Positions 43,426-53,684 of a stretch of DNA of 64,000 bases are shown one piece after another. Below the pieces are notes generated by a model that saw only the letters and a list, made by a program, of their open reading frames with translations, searched no databases and was not told where the DNA came from. Position 1 is the stretch's first letter. Each line of letters begins with the position of its first letter. Source of the stretch: Anagrus nilaparvatae. Taxonomy: Eukaryota; Arthropoda; Insecta; Hymenoptera; Mymaridae. The stretch covers positions 2,418,001-2,482,000 of the forward strand of contig JAKSXM010000272.1 in NCBI GenBank assembly GCA_022575985.1. The letters run 5' to 3'. The position numbers and the translations under genes are program-made.

Positions 43426-44060
43426 GGCTGCCACAAGATTTGGTCTATTATAAGTTTTTTGGGTCGCTGAACACGAAAATCGGGGTCTATTCTATGAGAA
43501 ATTGGGGCTTGACTCTTAAATAATCTAAAACTACCCCTAAAAGGGGTGTTTTTTCAACTTTCACTCTAGCCCTCCAAGATTTGGTCTAAAAGGTCGGTAA
43601 GAAAGTTATCTTATTTATAAAATAAAGGAATGCAAATGTTTTATCATTTGAAAAATTTTTTTTTAATTAAAAAAATTTTTTTTGCATTAAACAAAATTTT
43701 ATTATGCTTTAAAATAACCCTTCAAGGGCTGTTTATTGTGATCAGCGACCTAAAAAACTCTATTAGACTAAATCTTAGAAGGCTAGAACGAATATAGCGA
43801 AAGTGCCCCTTTTAGGAGTAGTTTTGGCTAATTTAAGGTTGAAGAATTACGTTTTAATTGAAAAGACATCGATTTTTGTGGTCAGCGACCCAAAAAACCT
43901 TATTAGACTAAATCTTGGAGGGCTAGAACGAAAGTAGCAAAAACTTTTAGGGGTAGTTTTGGCTAATTTAAGGGTGAAGAAGCTACGTTTTAATTGAAAA
44001 GACGGTTATATTTTGGTCGGTGATCAGCGACCCAAAAATCTTATTAGAGCAAAGGACCCC
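43426..44060. repeat. GGGTCGCTGA repeat family, inverted cluster
   Basis: One unit in forward orientation (TTTTTTGGGTCGCTGAACAC at about 43450) followed by three reverse units (GATCAGCGACC.AAAAAAC..TATTAGACTAAATCTT at about 43740, 43880 and 44025), spaced about 140 bases. Same family as 19650 and 26003. Confidence 0.7.
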
Positions 44061-44277
44061 GCACAAAAGGATAGGAAATGGCCGTTCGGTCGAATTTTCG
44101 GCTGAATTTTGGATAAGTTATAGATTTCATCATTCTGAACAAAAGTTTCAATGGGCACAAAGCTCAAAAGTCCCAACTTTGGCTGCTACAGAGCTCGAAA
44201 GCTTCAAAGCTCCATTTAAAAAAAATTGCTTAAAAACCTTTTTTCTTTTACTTTTAAAGTAAATCTTTATATTTTCG

Positions 44278-44955
44278 AGGTCGCTGATTTCGAATTTGAT
44301 TTTAGATTGACAAGATTGTCAATTGACAGCTGTCAATTAGCTGTCAAAACTGTAAATCCCCATGTAAAACTTTATAAATGAGCTGCTACTTATGTTTTTA
44401 AGGTCGCTGATTTTGAATTTGATGTCAGATTGACAAGATTGTCAATTGACAGCTGTCAATTAGCTGTCAAAACTGTAAATCCCCATGTAAAACTTTATAA
44501 ATGAGCTGGTATTTATGTTTTTCAGGTCACCGATTTTGAATTTGATATCAGATTGACAAGATTGTTCATTGGCAGCTGTCAATTAGTTGTCAAAACTCTA
44601 AAATATCGCAGAAAAATTTATAGAATAGCCGATATTTATGTTTTTGAGGTCGTAGATTTCAAATCTGATGTCAAATTCACATTATTGATAGTTGGCAGCT
44701 GTCAATTACCTTTCAAATAGCCAAAAAAAATTATTTAACAATTGATTTTAAAAAGATCTTATCTTTCTAATGTCACTTATTATGAGTTTGTAATCGAATT
44801 GATTATCTTAACATTTGACAGCTGTTAATTAGCTGCCAAATGCTAAAAAAAATATTTACAATTTAGAGGGAGTAAATATTTTTGAGCTTACTAATTATAA
44901 ATTAGATAACAATTTGAAAAAAGTTGACAGCTGACAACTGTCAATTACCTTTTAA
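44278..44955. repeat. Tandem array of about 123-bp units with palindromic core
   Basis: Six units beginning GGTCGCTGATTT...AATTTGAT at about 44281, 44404, 44526, 44650, 44774 and 44885. Each holds a palindrome derived from AATTGACAGCTGTCAATT (perfect at 44321-44338), followed by AGCTGTCAAA. Units one and two are nearly identical; later ones diverge stepwise. Confidence 0.85.
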
Positions 44956-45199
44956 ATAATAAAAAGCGATTAATCAGCCATCAGAATTTTAACTTTTATA
45001 CTTAAAAAATGTTAAAACGGATAACATATGCCTTAATAAATACTTCAATTTTCTCGCAAATGAAATGCGTTTTTGAATCTATATAAGGAAGATGAACTTT
45101 ACATCAGAAACATCTGTTGACTAAAAATTGAGATTTTTGAGAAATTATTTTCACTTTAAAATAATCGAATTGTTTAATAAATAATTTGATATTTGAAAA

Positions 45200-45550
45200 A
45201 TGGCTCAACGAATACCTTGTTTTATTTGTCCACAATCTCTCATACCACGTGTTATGGTACGTATATTTGGAGAAGAAAATATAGTCAAATGTGATATAGC
45301 CATAACCAGGCGAGATGAAGCGGATAGACCTGCTCTTGGTATAACCCCTGATACAAGACTTTGCAACAATTGCAATATATCAATTTCTCAGGAAATGCAT
45401 ATTCTACAGAATGATCCAAATTCTATGCGTCTTAATGTCTTATCTCAAACTTCTTCTAAAACCTGTCTAATTTGCAATTGTCAAAATGATACTCATAGAT
45501 TAACATCTGAATGTGTTTCGTGTTATAACCATTTAAATGAGGTTTTCTGA
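45200..45550 (+). CDS. DDE transposon protein, N-terminal Cys-rich domain
   Basis: The start ATG at 45200 is in an A-rich context typical of insect starts (GAAAAATGG). 116 codons with paired cysteines: PCFICPQ, LCNNCN, CLICNCQ and CVSCYN, probably a zinc-binding DNA-binding module. The frame stops at 45550 but continues in the next frame with LDQLRYINRQASLNGNEVFL, so a one-base indel interrupts the gene. The downstream sequence resembles DDE_Tnp_4-type transposases. Precise family uncertain. Confidence 0.6.
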   Translation: MAQRIPCFICPQSLIPRVMVRIFGEENIVKCDIAITRRDEADRPALGITPDTRLCNNCNISISQEMHILQNDPNSMRLNVLSQTSSKTCLICNCQNDTHRLTSECVSCYNHLNEVF

Positions 45551-46090
45551 AAGATGAAAATCTAGATCAGCTTAGATACATCAATAGACAAGCCTCTTTG
45601 AACGGAAATGAAGTTTTTCTTCAATCACTTCGTCAGGCAGCTTTAAACACTGAAAAAGGTAAGTATGAAAAAGAAATATCAATTTCTGATGAAGATTTTA
45701 TTTCCATCGCTGGTATTAATTAATTGCAATTTCATGAGTTATTTGCATATTGTGATCCAGTCCCTGTTCCTGGTGGGCATCGGTATGTAAATAAAAAGGA
45801 CCTGATATTTTTCCTATGCAAGATGCGTCAAGGTGTCAGTGATGATTTCTTGCACGTAATGTTTAATTATTATTCTTCCAGGCAAGCAACTAGTATGGCC
45901 AGTGCAAACGTAAGACAGACTTTATCGGGGAGATTTGCGAACAAAAATATATGGATGCATAACCAGACAAGAATTTATGGACAATCATGTAACAGAATTT
46001 TCTATTAGATTATACAACCCAGAACCAAATGAAAGAAGCCATCGTTTACATAGATTGCACATACTTAGATATTGAGAAAAGTTATCATAA
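45551..46090 (+). pseudogene. DDE transposon protein, HTH and first Asp region, truncated
   Basis: Continuation in shifting frames: LQFHELFAYCDPVPVPGGHR, YVNKKDLIFFLCKMRQGVSD, NYYSSRQATSMASANVRQTL (a helix-turn-helix-like block), then TRQEFMDNHVTEFS and, in a third frame, AIVYIDCTYLDIEKS, which corresponds to the D-G-T-Y motif around the first catalytic Asp. Coding ends there at about 46090, so the rest of the nuclease is missing. At least three breaks. Related to the relic at 28396-29840. Confidence 0.6.
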
Positions 46091-46675
46091 AATTAATTAT
46101 TTAACTATTTAACATCATATTCCTTGATAAAGACTCCATGTGAGTCGAAAGCTTGGACTTTATCAACATCTTAATAAATTAAATCAAGAACTTGCTCGTA
46201 AAGGTTGTTATTATTTCAAATAATTTAAATACTCTCCTTGTCATCGAGCGATACAATAAATTTTGAATATTAATTAATATTCATTATTAGTTATCTAATT
46301 AGTTCATCTTTGACTGTGTATTAACTTATATATAAATTTCCAACCTTAACGGATATTACAGTGGCCTTATCAATCGCAAACCGAAGCGACATTTTGTCGC
46401 GGGTATAGACTGGGCTTCACACAATCTAATAAATTTTCAATGCATTTCGCTTAAATACCTATAATAACGGTCCATTGAAACATTAAAAAAAAAATAAATC
46501 CAGCAAGTTTTGTATAAATTTAATAGTAATAAGATGTAATTTAATGTGAAATAAATTATCTATGAATCAAAAATTTTTGAAAATTTATATTTTAAGATAA
46601 AAAAGTTAATTTAATGTTTAATGTAAAAAAATGATAAATAATCAATAATAATTTACCGGACTGACAGTTATGTGT
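46091..46675. other. AT-rich region, nothing recognised
   Basis: No coding sign. A small GC-richer patch at 46370-46430 has no structure I can support. Confidence 0.5.
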
Positions 46676-47282
46676 GACTCGACTTAGTTTACATTTACCC
46701 ACTAAAACTCCACTCACTTCCTACCTTATGCGAGCCTATCCTGGGACCGTTTTCACATTACTTCAAGGTTCAAGGCCATTTAGTTCTAGTCGTGAACTCC
46801 ATCTTTTAAATTGCGTCCAATGACTCGCCAATCTGGTTCAGGACTCCGTCGTTCCATCTGATTGAAATTCCGTTTTTTATGCTGTCATCTTCAATAAAAT
46901 ATATGTTAGTTGAAATATAAGTCATTTCCTATTATCGTCAAAAGAGAAGGTAATAAATAAATATATAAATATATAAATAATTAAATAAATAATTAATTAA
47001 ATAATTATTATCCTTCCAGCTTCGAGTGATTGCGGTATTAAAATTAAGTGCAGGAATGATTGTATGTTAGTGCAATACCTGCAGTCATCTGGATAACCGC
47101 AGTACGTCTCAATATTAGCCTATACCTTGGACTTCAGGTTTTTTGGTGCGGAGTATGTACTCCACATACTGGCTAATTTCGGACCATACTTCTTCATTTC
47201 GAAGCATCAGGACAACCACATTCTTAGGTGTGATTTGACCAATGTTAGCTTCTAATTGAAAGTTTTAAGCGGCCCACCTATC

Positions 47283-47465
47283 TTATTTGAAGAATGTGTG
47301 TTCCGGCGTGTCGTCTTTGCCAGGACAGTATATACATTCAGCACTATTCATCTTCTGCAGACATAAGAAGCCTGTGCTTTCCAGTCTTAGGTCCACATGT
47401 ATTTCTCATGAGCCTGCTTAGCGCAGCAGTGAGCCTAGCAGCCATCTCCGTGCTTCTCAGAATCT
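47283..47465 (-). pseudogene. R1-like LINE ORF2 C-terminal remnant
   Basis: In the minus-strand frames SRLMRNTCGPKTGKHRLLMS (thumb) is followed directly by KMNSAECIYCPGKDDTPEHT, the C-terminal Cys/His motif. Compared with the 18821-19660 copy, about 150 codons between these two blocks are missing, so a clean internal deletion occurred. Confidence 0.75.
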
Positions 47466-47469
47466 GTGC

Positions 47470-48012
47470 CTAAAACGTCAGCTTTGTGTCCAGCCGCAAT
47501 CCCAAGTACTTTAAGTAATTCTTCGTTTCTATCCTATCCTCCCCAATACATATTGGGATGATGGTCTCAATATGTTTACGGCTGAATAGGACAATCTCAG
47601 TTTTCGCCGTCGCAAGATTTAGAACGTGGTTTTCCATCCAGTAGTTAAATCTATGCATCGCCTGGTTCAGTTTCTCCACGGCAGTTTGTACATCTTTTGC
47701 CTGGATAACTATATCCAGATCGTCAGCATACCCGACGGTAAATGTATCCTCCGGCATTCGGAGCCTAAGTACCTGTTCGTACATGATGTTCCATAGATCC
47801 GGCCCGAGGACCGATCCTTGGACTGCTCCTGCAGTTACTCTCCTCAATCTTGTTCCTTGCGCAGTTTTAAATATTTTTTCTCTATAGCTCAGGTAACTGC
47901 TGATGATTCTTCGCAGATATTTTGGCACCTGGAAGTTCCTTAGCCCCTCCATAAAATCACTCCATCTTGCTGAATTAAAGGCATTCTTCACATCTAAGGT
48001 CACTAGTAGCAT
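47470..48012 (-). CDS. R1-like LINE reverse transcriptase core
   Basis: 180 codons: LLVTLDVKNAFNSARWSDF (motif A, catalytic Asp), GAVQGSVLGPDLWNIMYE (motif B), FTVGYADDLDIVIQA (motif C, catalytic Asp pair), LATAKTEIVLFSRK and NYLKYLGLRLDTKLTF. All RT catalytic residues are present. The ORF ends at 47470. A frame break at about 48013-48215 separates it from the RT fingers; the linking sequence is recognisable in other frames. Confidence 0.93.
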   Translation of the reverse strand: MLLVTLDVKNAFNSARWSDFMEGLRNFQVPKYLRRIISSYLSYREKIFKTAQGTRLRRVTAGAVQGSVLGPDLWNIMYEQVLRLRMPEDTFTVGYADDLDIVIQAKDVQTAVEKLNQAMHRFNYWMENHVLNLATAKTEIVLFSRKHIETIIPICIGEDRIETKNYLKYLGLRLDTKLTF

Positions 48013-48215
48013 GATTTTTCTAGAGTAGTGATTGCCTGTATGTTCATTCTTAATAACACGGGTGATGCTGTTTATGGCATCGATAGTTGACTTCCCTCAG
48101 CGGAACCCGTATTGTCGGGGAGAAAGGTCCCTGCAATTTCTACAGCCCTCAGTATGCGTGGTTGCAGCATATTTTCGTAATTTTTCTTGGCTGTGTTCAG
48201 CAATCCTAGAGGACG

Positions 48216-48782
48216 TCAATAGTTTGGCAGCCTAGGGTCCCCTTTACCCTTGCTGATTAGGACTAGTCTGACTCTTTTCCAGAGTTTTCTGATAACGCCC
48301 GCTCGTGCACAGGTATTGTACATGCACAGAATAAGCTGTGGACACTCGTGTACGGCTATCTTCAGAATCTCAGTGGTTTTTCCATCAGGCCCAGGTGCCT
48401 TTCCGTTTTTGACCGAGTCTACTGCTGCTACAAGCTCCTCCACGGTGAATTCCGGGATATCCTCCACGTCATACTCCTCTAAGTCATCCTCTTTCTCCCT
48501 CTCAGGGTGGGTAGGAAAAAGTCCGTCAACTATATGGCCAACTTCCTCTTCGTTCATAATGCCACTTGCGGAAAGAGCCCCAATTCTCTTGATGACTATT
48601 TTGTAACCAAGACCCCATGGGTCATTGTCCACCTCATTACTTAAAGCTATCTCGCATGCTCTCTTGCTTCTCCTAACAGCCAGTCTCAGGCTTTTCTTAA
48701 CCTGCTTATGCTCTGCTATAAACTCAGCAGCGTCCGTTCTGGTCCTAGCACGTGTGGCTCTCCTTCTTTTTGTTAAGCTCAC
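48216..48782 (-). CDS. R1-like LINE, linker and RT fingers
   Basis: 188 codons: an Arg-rich start (RRRATRARTRTDAAEF), SKRACEIALSNEVDNDPWGL, EFTVEELVAAVDSVKNGKAP, GPDGKTTEILKIAVHECPQL and VRLVLISKGKGDPRLPNY, the conserved lead-in to the RT domain. The ORF ends where the next RT block (YRPI-type) should follow; a frameshift lies near 48200. Confidence 0.88.
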   Translation of the reverse strand: MSLTKRRRATRARTRTDAAEFIAEHKQVKKSLRLAVRRSKRACEIALSNEVDNDPWGLGYKIVIKRIGALSASGIMNEEEVGHIVDGLFPTHPEREKEDDLEEYDVEDIPEFTVEELVAAVDSVKNGKAPGPDGKTTEILKIAVHECPQLILCMYNTCARAGVIRKLWKRVRLVLISKGKGDPRLPNY

Positions 48783-48833
48783 ACTTCTTAGACTGGCTAT
48801 TTCAGCGTTCCACCAGTAGGTTGGTGGTCTATC

Positions 48834-49070
48834 TTAGCAAGTTCTTTTTTTGGGCATGACTTTGTTACGTGCCTTTTCTAACAAAGTCATGATTTCATTG
48901 ACTAATGTCTCTGCATCGTCAATATTTCCTGACCTTATTGCTTTTCCCAGTATAGTAGTCTCTCCTCTTTTAAGCGTGTTCACAAATATTTCGCGGTTTA
49001 GCCGCTTGATGTTCAATCCACAACATTTTCGTGCTACGTCTCTTCGTTTCTGTCGACGTTCGTCATGCAC
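48834..49070 (-). pseudogene. R1-like LINE, endonuclease to RT linker fragment
   Basis: 78 codons of variable sequence (RREIFVNTLKRGETTILG, RSGNIDDAETLVNEIMTLLE) on the same strand, between the endonuclease and RT regions. The TTILGKAIRSGNIDDAETL stretch resembles the region before the RT domain in R1-type ORF2. Assigned mainly by position. Confidence 0.6.
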
Positions 49071-49141
49071 TTCAAAAGAGATATATTGGTGATCACGCGC
49101 TGAGAAGTCCTCCAGAACTTGACAATCAATAATTCTAGCAG

Positions 49142-49453
49142 CTAAATCTTCTGATACTGGGATATATCCGGGATGGTCTGTCTGTAGCCGGGTCTTCTGA
49201 AAGTTGTAGTGTTATCTACATTTAGCACCGCTAAGTTGAGCCTGGCACACAGATCAAGTATATCCTCTCCTCTGTCATCCGTTTCGGGCATACCCCACTC
49301 AGGAGCCCTTGCGTTGAAATCGCCTCCCATGATAATTTCGCCAGTCATGTACTTAATTTTACAAGAGCCCTCCGTAGCGCTTCGCACTTTCCTTTTCCAA
49401 GGTTCTGCTTCAACTCCTTCCCTTTTAGACCGAGGTCCAAGCATAACATGCAC
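49142..49453 (-). pseudogene. R1-like LINE endonuclease fragment
   Basis: IIMGGDFNARAPEWGMPETD is the G-D-F-N-A block of AP-type endonucleases used by LINEs to nick target DNA; it is followed by RGEDILDLCARLNLAVLNV and TTFRRPGYRQTIPDIS. The N-terminal half of the endonuclease is missing: ORF1-like sequence is joined directly upstream. Confidence 0.85.
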
Positions 49454-49528
49454 CTTGCCCTTGCTGCGCAGTCAGTTGCTTTGTGACCTTCTTCTCCGCA
49501 TTTATAGCATTTCGCTCTCCTATCGGGT
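49453..49528 (-). pseudogene. LINE ORF1 zinc-knuckle fragment
   Basis: The minus-strand frame reads RAKCYKCGEEGHKATDCAAR followed by a further CMLC, a CCHC zinc knuckle (C-x2-C-x4-H-x4-C) typical of ORF1/Gag of R1-type LINEs, in which it binds the element RNA. Upstream sequence ends abruptly, marking the 5' truncation. Confidence 0.8.
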
Positions 49529-49530
49529 CC

Positions 49531-50392
49531 GAAATAAGAAATGTTTTAGATTCAGTAATAATAACGTAATATTAAGAAATTATAACATGAATTAGGAAAG
49601 CATAATTTATTATTACGCAAACTATAACATAAAATTATGTAATAAATTAATAGTTTAGGAAATAATAATATTTATATTTTGAATATTTTGAATTACATAA
49701 ATAAGAAGCCATTAATATATAAGACCATAACAGATGTATTTTAAGGTAGTCAGTGAAGCTAAATCTTGCGACGTATATCTTAAACCGATTTTATAATAAA
49801 TTAAGTTTTACCTAAATTCTGTTTGTGTTTATACTTCCTGAATAAATATGAGTAAGTTTTTCATATTATTTTAATAAATTTTTATAGTCAGCAATCTTAC
49901 AGAGTTTAGTACACTCTAAAACGATATGCAATACTATAAATTACGTCATTGCTACACAAAAAATATTCATTAATAATTTAATTTAATATATATTTTTATA
50001 AGTTATGATGAACATAACAAATGGTATCTAAGTACTGGTTTTCTATTTTTAAATTATAGAAAATTATAATCGAAAAAAATACACTAGCCAGAAATCAAAT
50101 TTTTATATAAATTATTATTATTATCAAAAACAGTGATGAATAAGCATAATATATACATAAGCAAATATATGTTTAAATCTAATTAAAAAAAAAATCTAAT
50201 GAATAAGCAAATTATACAAACAATTTATTAAATTATTAATACATTATTTTATTTTTTTTCCATGCTATTTATTAATCATAATGCTAAAAAATATAAAGGC
50301 CCAAATTTCAGAAATGAAATGGCAGATAAAGAATATTACTAAATTAGCTCTTATTAAAATCTATTTATTCTACATATTTATTTAAATAATCT
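49531..50392. other. AT-rich region, nothing recognised
   Basis: No ORF, splice pair or repeat seen; very high AT content. Confidence 0.5.
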
Positions 50393-51315
50393 AATATGTT
50401 ATTATATGAAAGATAATAATTTTTATTACTCTTTTGTAATTCTTAAACAATAATATTTATAATCGACCTTTACGAGTATATGATATTAAATGAATTTACA
50501 AATTCATCGCCTACGCTTTTTATATGTGGATGCTTATCGTCATCTCTTTTTTTATTGAGGCATACAAAGCGGCAACATTAGATGAATTTTTAAACTTATT
50601 TAAAAAATTTAAATTTACGCGGGTTTTAAATGTCGGTACAGAAGGTACCTAGCGTTTCGATCAAAATTAACACATAGATCTCATCAGTGTAGCTGTGTGA
50701 GTTAGTGTATGTGCTACGGACGCTGATGTAAACACGTCCTTATTTTTCTTTTATAGTTAAAAAATGGCAATTTTAGCGTTTGTGAGGACGACTCACATTG
50801 CTTTAGCCATCTGTTCTGTATATAGGAAATGATGTTATATATATATATTTATTAAAATGCGAGTTGAATGTTATAACTCCTCATTAGGTCCAAGCTCTAT
50901 ATATAAGGACGTGTTTACATCAGCGTCTGTAGCACATACACTAACACACACAGCTACACTGATGACATCTATATTTTAGTGTTGATCGAAACGCTAGGTA
51001 CCTTCTGACCGACATTTAGAACCCGCGTAAATTCAAATTTTTAAATAAGTTTAGAAATTCATCTAATGTCGCCGGTTTGCATGCCTTAATAAAAAAAGAG
51101 ATGACGATAATCATCCGCATATAAAAAGCGTGGGCGATGAATTTGTAAATTCATTTAATATCATGTACACGTAAAGGTCGATTATAAATATTATTGTTTA
51201 AGAATTACAAACGAGTAATAAAAATTATTATCTTTCATATACAGAGCTTGGACCTAATAACGCTCTGAGTTATAAGGTCAATTATAAATATTATTGTTTA
51301 AATATGTTATTATAT
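50393..51315. mobile_element. Fold-back element with long hairpin arms
   Basis: Arms at 50408-50742 and 50903-51243 are complementary (for example AAGGTACCTAGCGTTTCGAT, GAAATTTGCGGG-like and AAATGAATTTACAAATTCAT with mates), leaving a loop of about 160 bases. AATATGTTATTATAT occurs at 50393-50407 and 51301-51315, just outside, and may be a target duplication, though part of an inner block (TATAAATATTATTGTTTAA) is also repeated on the right side. Confidence 0.75.
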
Positions 51316-51374
51316 TTATTTTTTTACTTAATTTCATTTTGTAAAAAGAAAATGTATAGTTAATTCTTTATTTA

Positions 51375-52500
51375 TGACCTACAGATCTACGTACAGGTAC
51401 CAGCTGCTCAAATCCAGCAGGGAATTGCCATGCATTCTGAGTCAGCAAAAATTGTAGCTTCATGGGCAGAATTAAATTGCCTGTCGTTAAACCCTAAAAA
51501 GACCCAGGCTATTGTATTTGGTTCCCCTAATACTTTAAAGCTCTTTAAACTACTTAATATACCAAAGATAACAGTTAACCTTAATGGTGACAGTGTCTCC
51601 TTTGTTGATGAGGTCACTAGCCTTGGAGTCGTCCTTGACAGTACGCTATCCTGGCAGCCTCAAGTGAACCAGGTCACTAAAAAGGTTAACAGAGCTCTAT
51701 ATGGCCTCAGAATCATAAGACTCTGTACGTCTCACACCCTCCGCAAACGTCTGATTGAGTCGCTTGTAGTTCCGCACTTGGATTATTGCAATGTTGTTTA
51801 CTCTGATTTATCCTCTCAACTTAGTGCGCAATTACAGCGACTCTCTAACTCAGGTATTCGATACATATACGGACTAAGACGACAGGAACACATTACACCG
51901 TTCAGAAAAAGATTGAATTGGATGTGCGATCAAACCCGCACCAACTACTTTGCAGCCCTAATAATGTATAGGTTGGTACGTATGAGAGAGCCCCCTTTCC
52001 TTTTGTCCCTCTTCGAACCCTATAAGTCAGATAAGCCTTCTCGCGGCCCTCGCAAGGACTTAAAGGTCCCCACCTCTTTAAAAACTGACTGGGGTCGTAA
52101 CTCGTTCCAAGTCAAATATGCTAAGCTATGGAACAATATTCCATTATGCATAAGAGACCTATACTCCTACTCTCAATTTAAGAGAAGCATACGAACATAC
52201 TTACATGGGTTAGAAGACTGATAAACCAAAGAATTAACTTTAATTGACTGATAGATTGACATATTTGAGCACTTGTTAGAGAATTGACTAATATATTAAT
52301 TGTATTAATTTGTATTAAATTAGATTTATTAGAATTGACTAAAATATTTATTGTTTCTTATTTTACATAATAATGTTTTATATTTACATCCAAATTTATA
52401 TTTATGTTTTATATGATTTGAATTATATATGTAAAGAGTGTAAAATTTTGTCTTGGCAAATAAATACAATAATAATAATAATAATAATAATAATTTAATA
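51375..52500 (+). mobile_element. 5'-truncated LINE with AAT microsatellite tail
   Basis: Coding starts in the middle of the RT catalytic motif (DLQIYVQ at about 51375) and ends at 52221. A 3' UTR of about 240 bases and (AAT)n at about 52468-52493 follow. Same clade as the copy at 33116, judging by the DDLQIY motif and thumb sequence. Confidence 0.85.
51430..52221 (+). CDS. LINE RT thumb and C-terminal region
   Basis: 263 codons without a break: SWAELNCLSLNPKKTQAIVF, VTSLGVVLDSTLSWQPQVN, VNRALYGLRIIRLCTSHTL, VVPHLDYCNVVYSDLSSQL, QHITPFRKRL-like RQEHITPFRKRLNWM and a C-terminal SQFKRSIRTYLHGLED. This is the complete region downstream of the RT active site in Jockey/CR1-type LINEs. The catalytic part and endonuclease are missing. 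Its intact frame suggests a fairly recent insertion. The real coding sequence enters from upstream; the ATG at 51430 is incidental. Confidence 0.9.
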   Translation: MHSESAKIVASWAELNCLSLNPKKTQAIVFGSPNTLKLFKLLNIPKITVNLNGDSVSFVDEVTSLGVVLDSTLSWQPQVNQVTKKVNRALYGLRIIRLCTSHTLRKRLIESLVVPHLDYCNVVYSDLSSQLSAQLQRLSNSGIRYIYGLRRQEHITPFRKRLNWMCDQTRTNYFAALIMYRLVRMREPPFLLSLFEPYKSDKPSRGPRKDLKVPTSLKTDWGRNSFQVKYAKLWNNIPLCIRDLYSYSQFKRSIRTYLHGLED

Positions 52501-53040
52501 TAAATTCGGCAAATTGTTCTTTTTTCTCTCTTTTTTTTCTTTCACTTGACCTTTTTCTTTTTTGTTTGAGGAAAGAAAATAAACAATAAAGGATAAGGAT
52601 AAAATAAATAACCATTCATTTTTTTGAAAGAAACTATATATTATTTTACCCCCCCCCCCCAATATCTCCCCTACATTTATATTTTAAAATCATTTACTTG
52701 TTATAAATAATCAAACTAAGCATTTTTTTTTTATATGCCTCTTAAAATCATTTTGTTTTTATAATAAATAAGACATCAGTTCTTTTTTTGCCTAATAAAA
52801 ATATTTTAAAGAAGAGACTCTAAATTTTTTAATTATCAGTAATTTATAAATATTTACCCCTTTTTATTACTATTCATTGTTTTTTTTTCTTTTTTTTTGT
52901 GTATTCTTATTTTAGGAAGAGAAAGGATAAAATAAATAAACTTTTTTTTTATAAAAATAAATATATTCTATAACCCCCCAAACCCTTTACATTATTATCC
53001 ATACATAATTTTTTTTTATATATATATACAAGTATTATAC
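52501..53040. other. AT-rich, homopolymer-rich region
   Basis: Poly-C at about 52651-52661 and many T-runs. Contains two loosely similar stretches (AAAGGATAAAATAAATAA near 52587 and 52922). No gene. Confidence 0.5.
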
Positions 53041-53345
53041 AATATTTTCTCCTTTTCTTTCTTCTAGTCCATTCTTCGCCTTTTCAGTGGAGGACTCCAG
53101 TCCTCCAAGGGAAGAATGAAGCGGAAAAGACTAAATTCAGGCTAAAAAAAGAGCCTTCTTAAGAAAAGACGCCTACCCAACCAATCCTAGGGATACTCCG
53201 CTTCCCTAAATAAACGTGCTAGATGTAGACGTCTACTAGACATTTTCTGAATTCATCTTCCCCTTCCTCCCCTGAGCTGGACACTAGATCGGCAGATATT
53301 TGGCGAACCCTTCTCAGCTCAGCTAGCAGGCTATCTGCACACACT
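53041..53345 (-). pseudogene. Possible coding remnant of unknown origin
   Basis: GC-richer than its surroundings. The minus-strand frame reads ADSLLAELRRVRQISADLVS, SSGEEGEDEFRKCLVDVYI and a stop, as at the C-terminus of a LINE or host protein; the rest has stops. A 14-base near palindrome GGAGGACTCCAGTCCTCC at about 53091 stands out. No family recognised. Confidence 0.3.
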
Positions 53346-53412
53346 GCAAAAAAAATTTTTGTTAATAATTATTATTTTTTTTTTTGAATTATTCATTGTA
53401 TAATTATATTTT

Positions 53413-53525
53413 GGTTCCTCAAAGAGGAACCTTTGTGATAGATGAAATTTTGATTTTCGATATTTTGGCATATAAGCACGTTTTGAGACCTCAGGAAGCT
53501 AAAAAACCGGTTTTTAAAAAAAGTC

Positions 53526-53556
<31 letters not shown>

Positions 53557-53570
53557 CGCACTGTAACCGG
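53413..53570. repeat. Dispersed repeat start with palindromic edge and microsatellite
   Basis: GGTTCCTCAAAGAGGAACC (53413-53431) is a perfect arm palindrome. It is followed by GTGATAGATGAAATTTTGAT and AGGAAGCTAAAAAACCGG, shared with 23660-23790. Then (GT)n and (TATG)n at 53525-53556. Confidence 0.65.
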
Positions 53571-53684
53571 TGATATTTCACAGCCAACACGACATTAAGA
53601 CCTAATTTTTTTTTCAAAATTTTTTTTACCAAAAAAGCTCGAGGTACTTTTTTTTTTTTTTTAATTTTGATGTAATACCTCATT

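Larger units (their letters stand above)
46680..49530 (-). mobile_element. R1-like LINE, internally deleted
   Basis: In minus-strand order: ORF1 zinc knuckle, endonuclease C-terminal part, RT, C-terminal zinc motif, 3' UTR with (TTTA)n-like tract, and tail. Junctions show deletions between the zinc knuckle and endonuclease, and between the RT thumb (47470-47430) and the zinc motif (47345). 3' UTR blocks are shared with the copy at 18347-19655. Confidence 0.85.

Noticed and set aside
41436..44955. Regularly spaced repeats considered as a CRISPR array.
   Set aside because: Units are 120-140 bp without unique spacers, in animal DNA with no cas genes; they are satellites.
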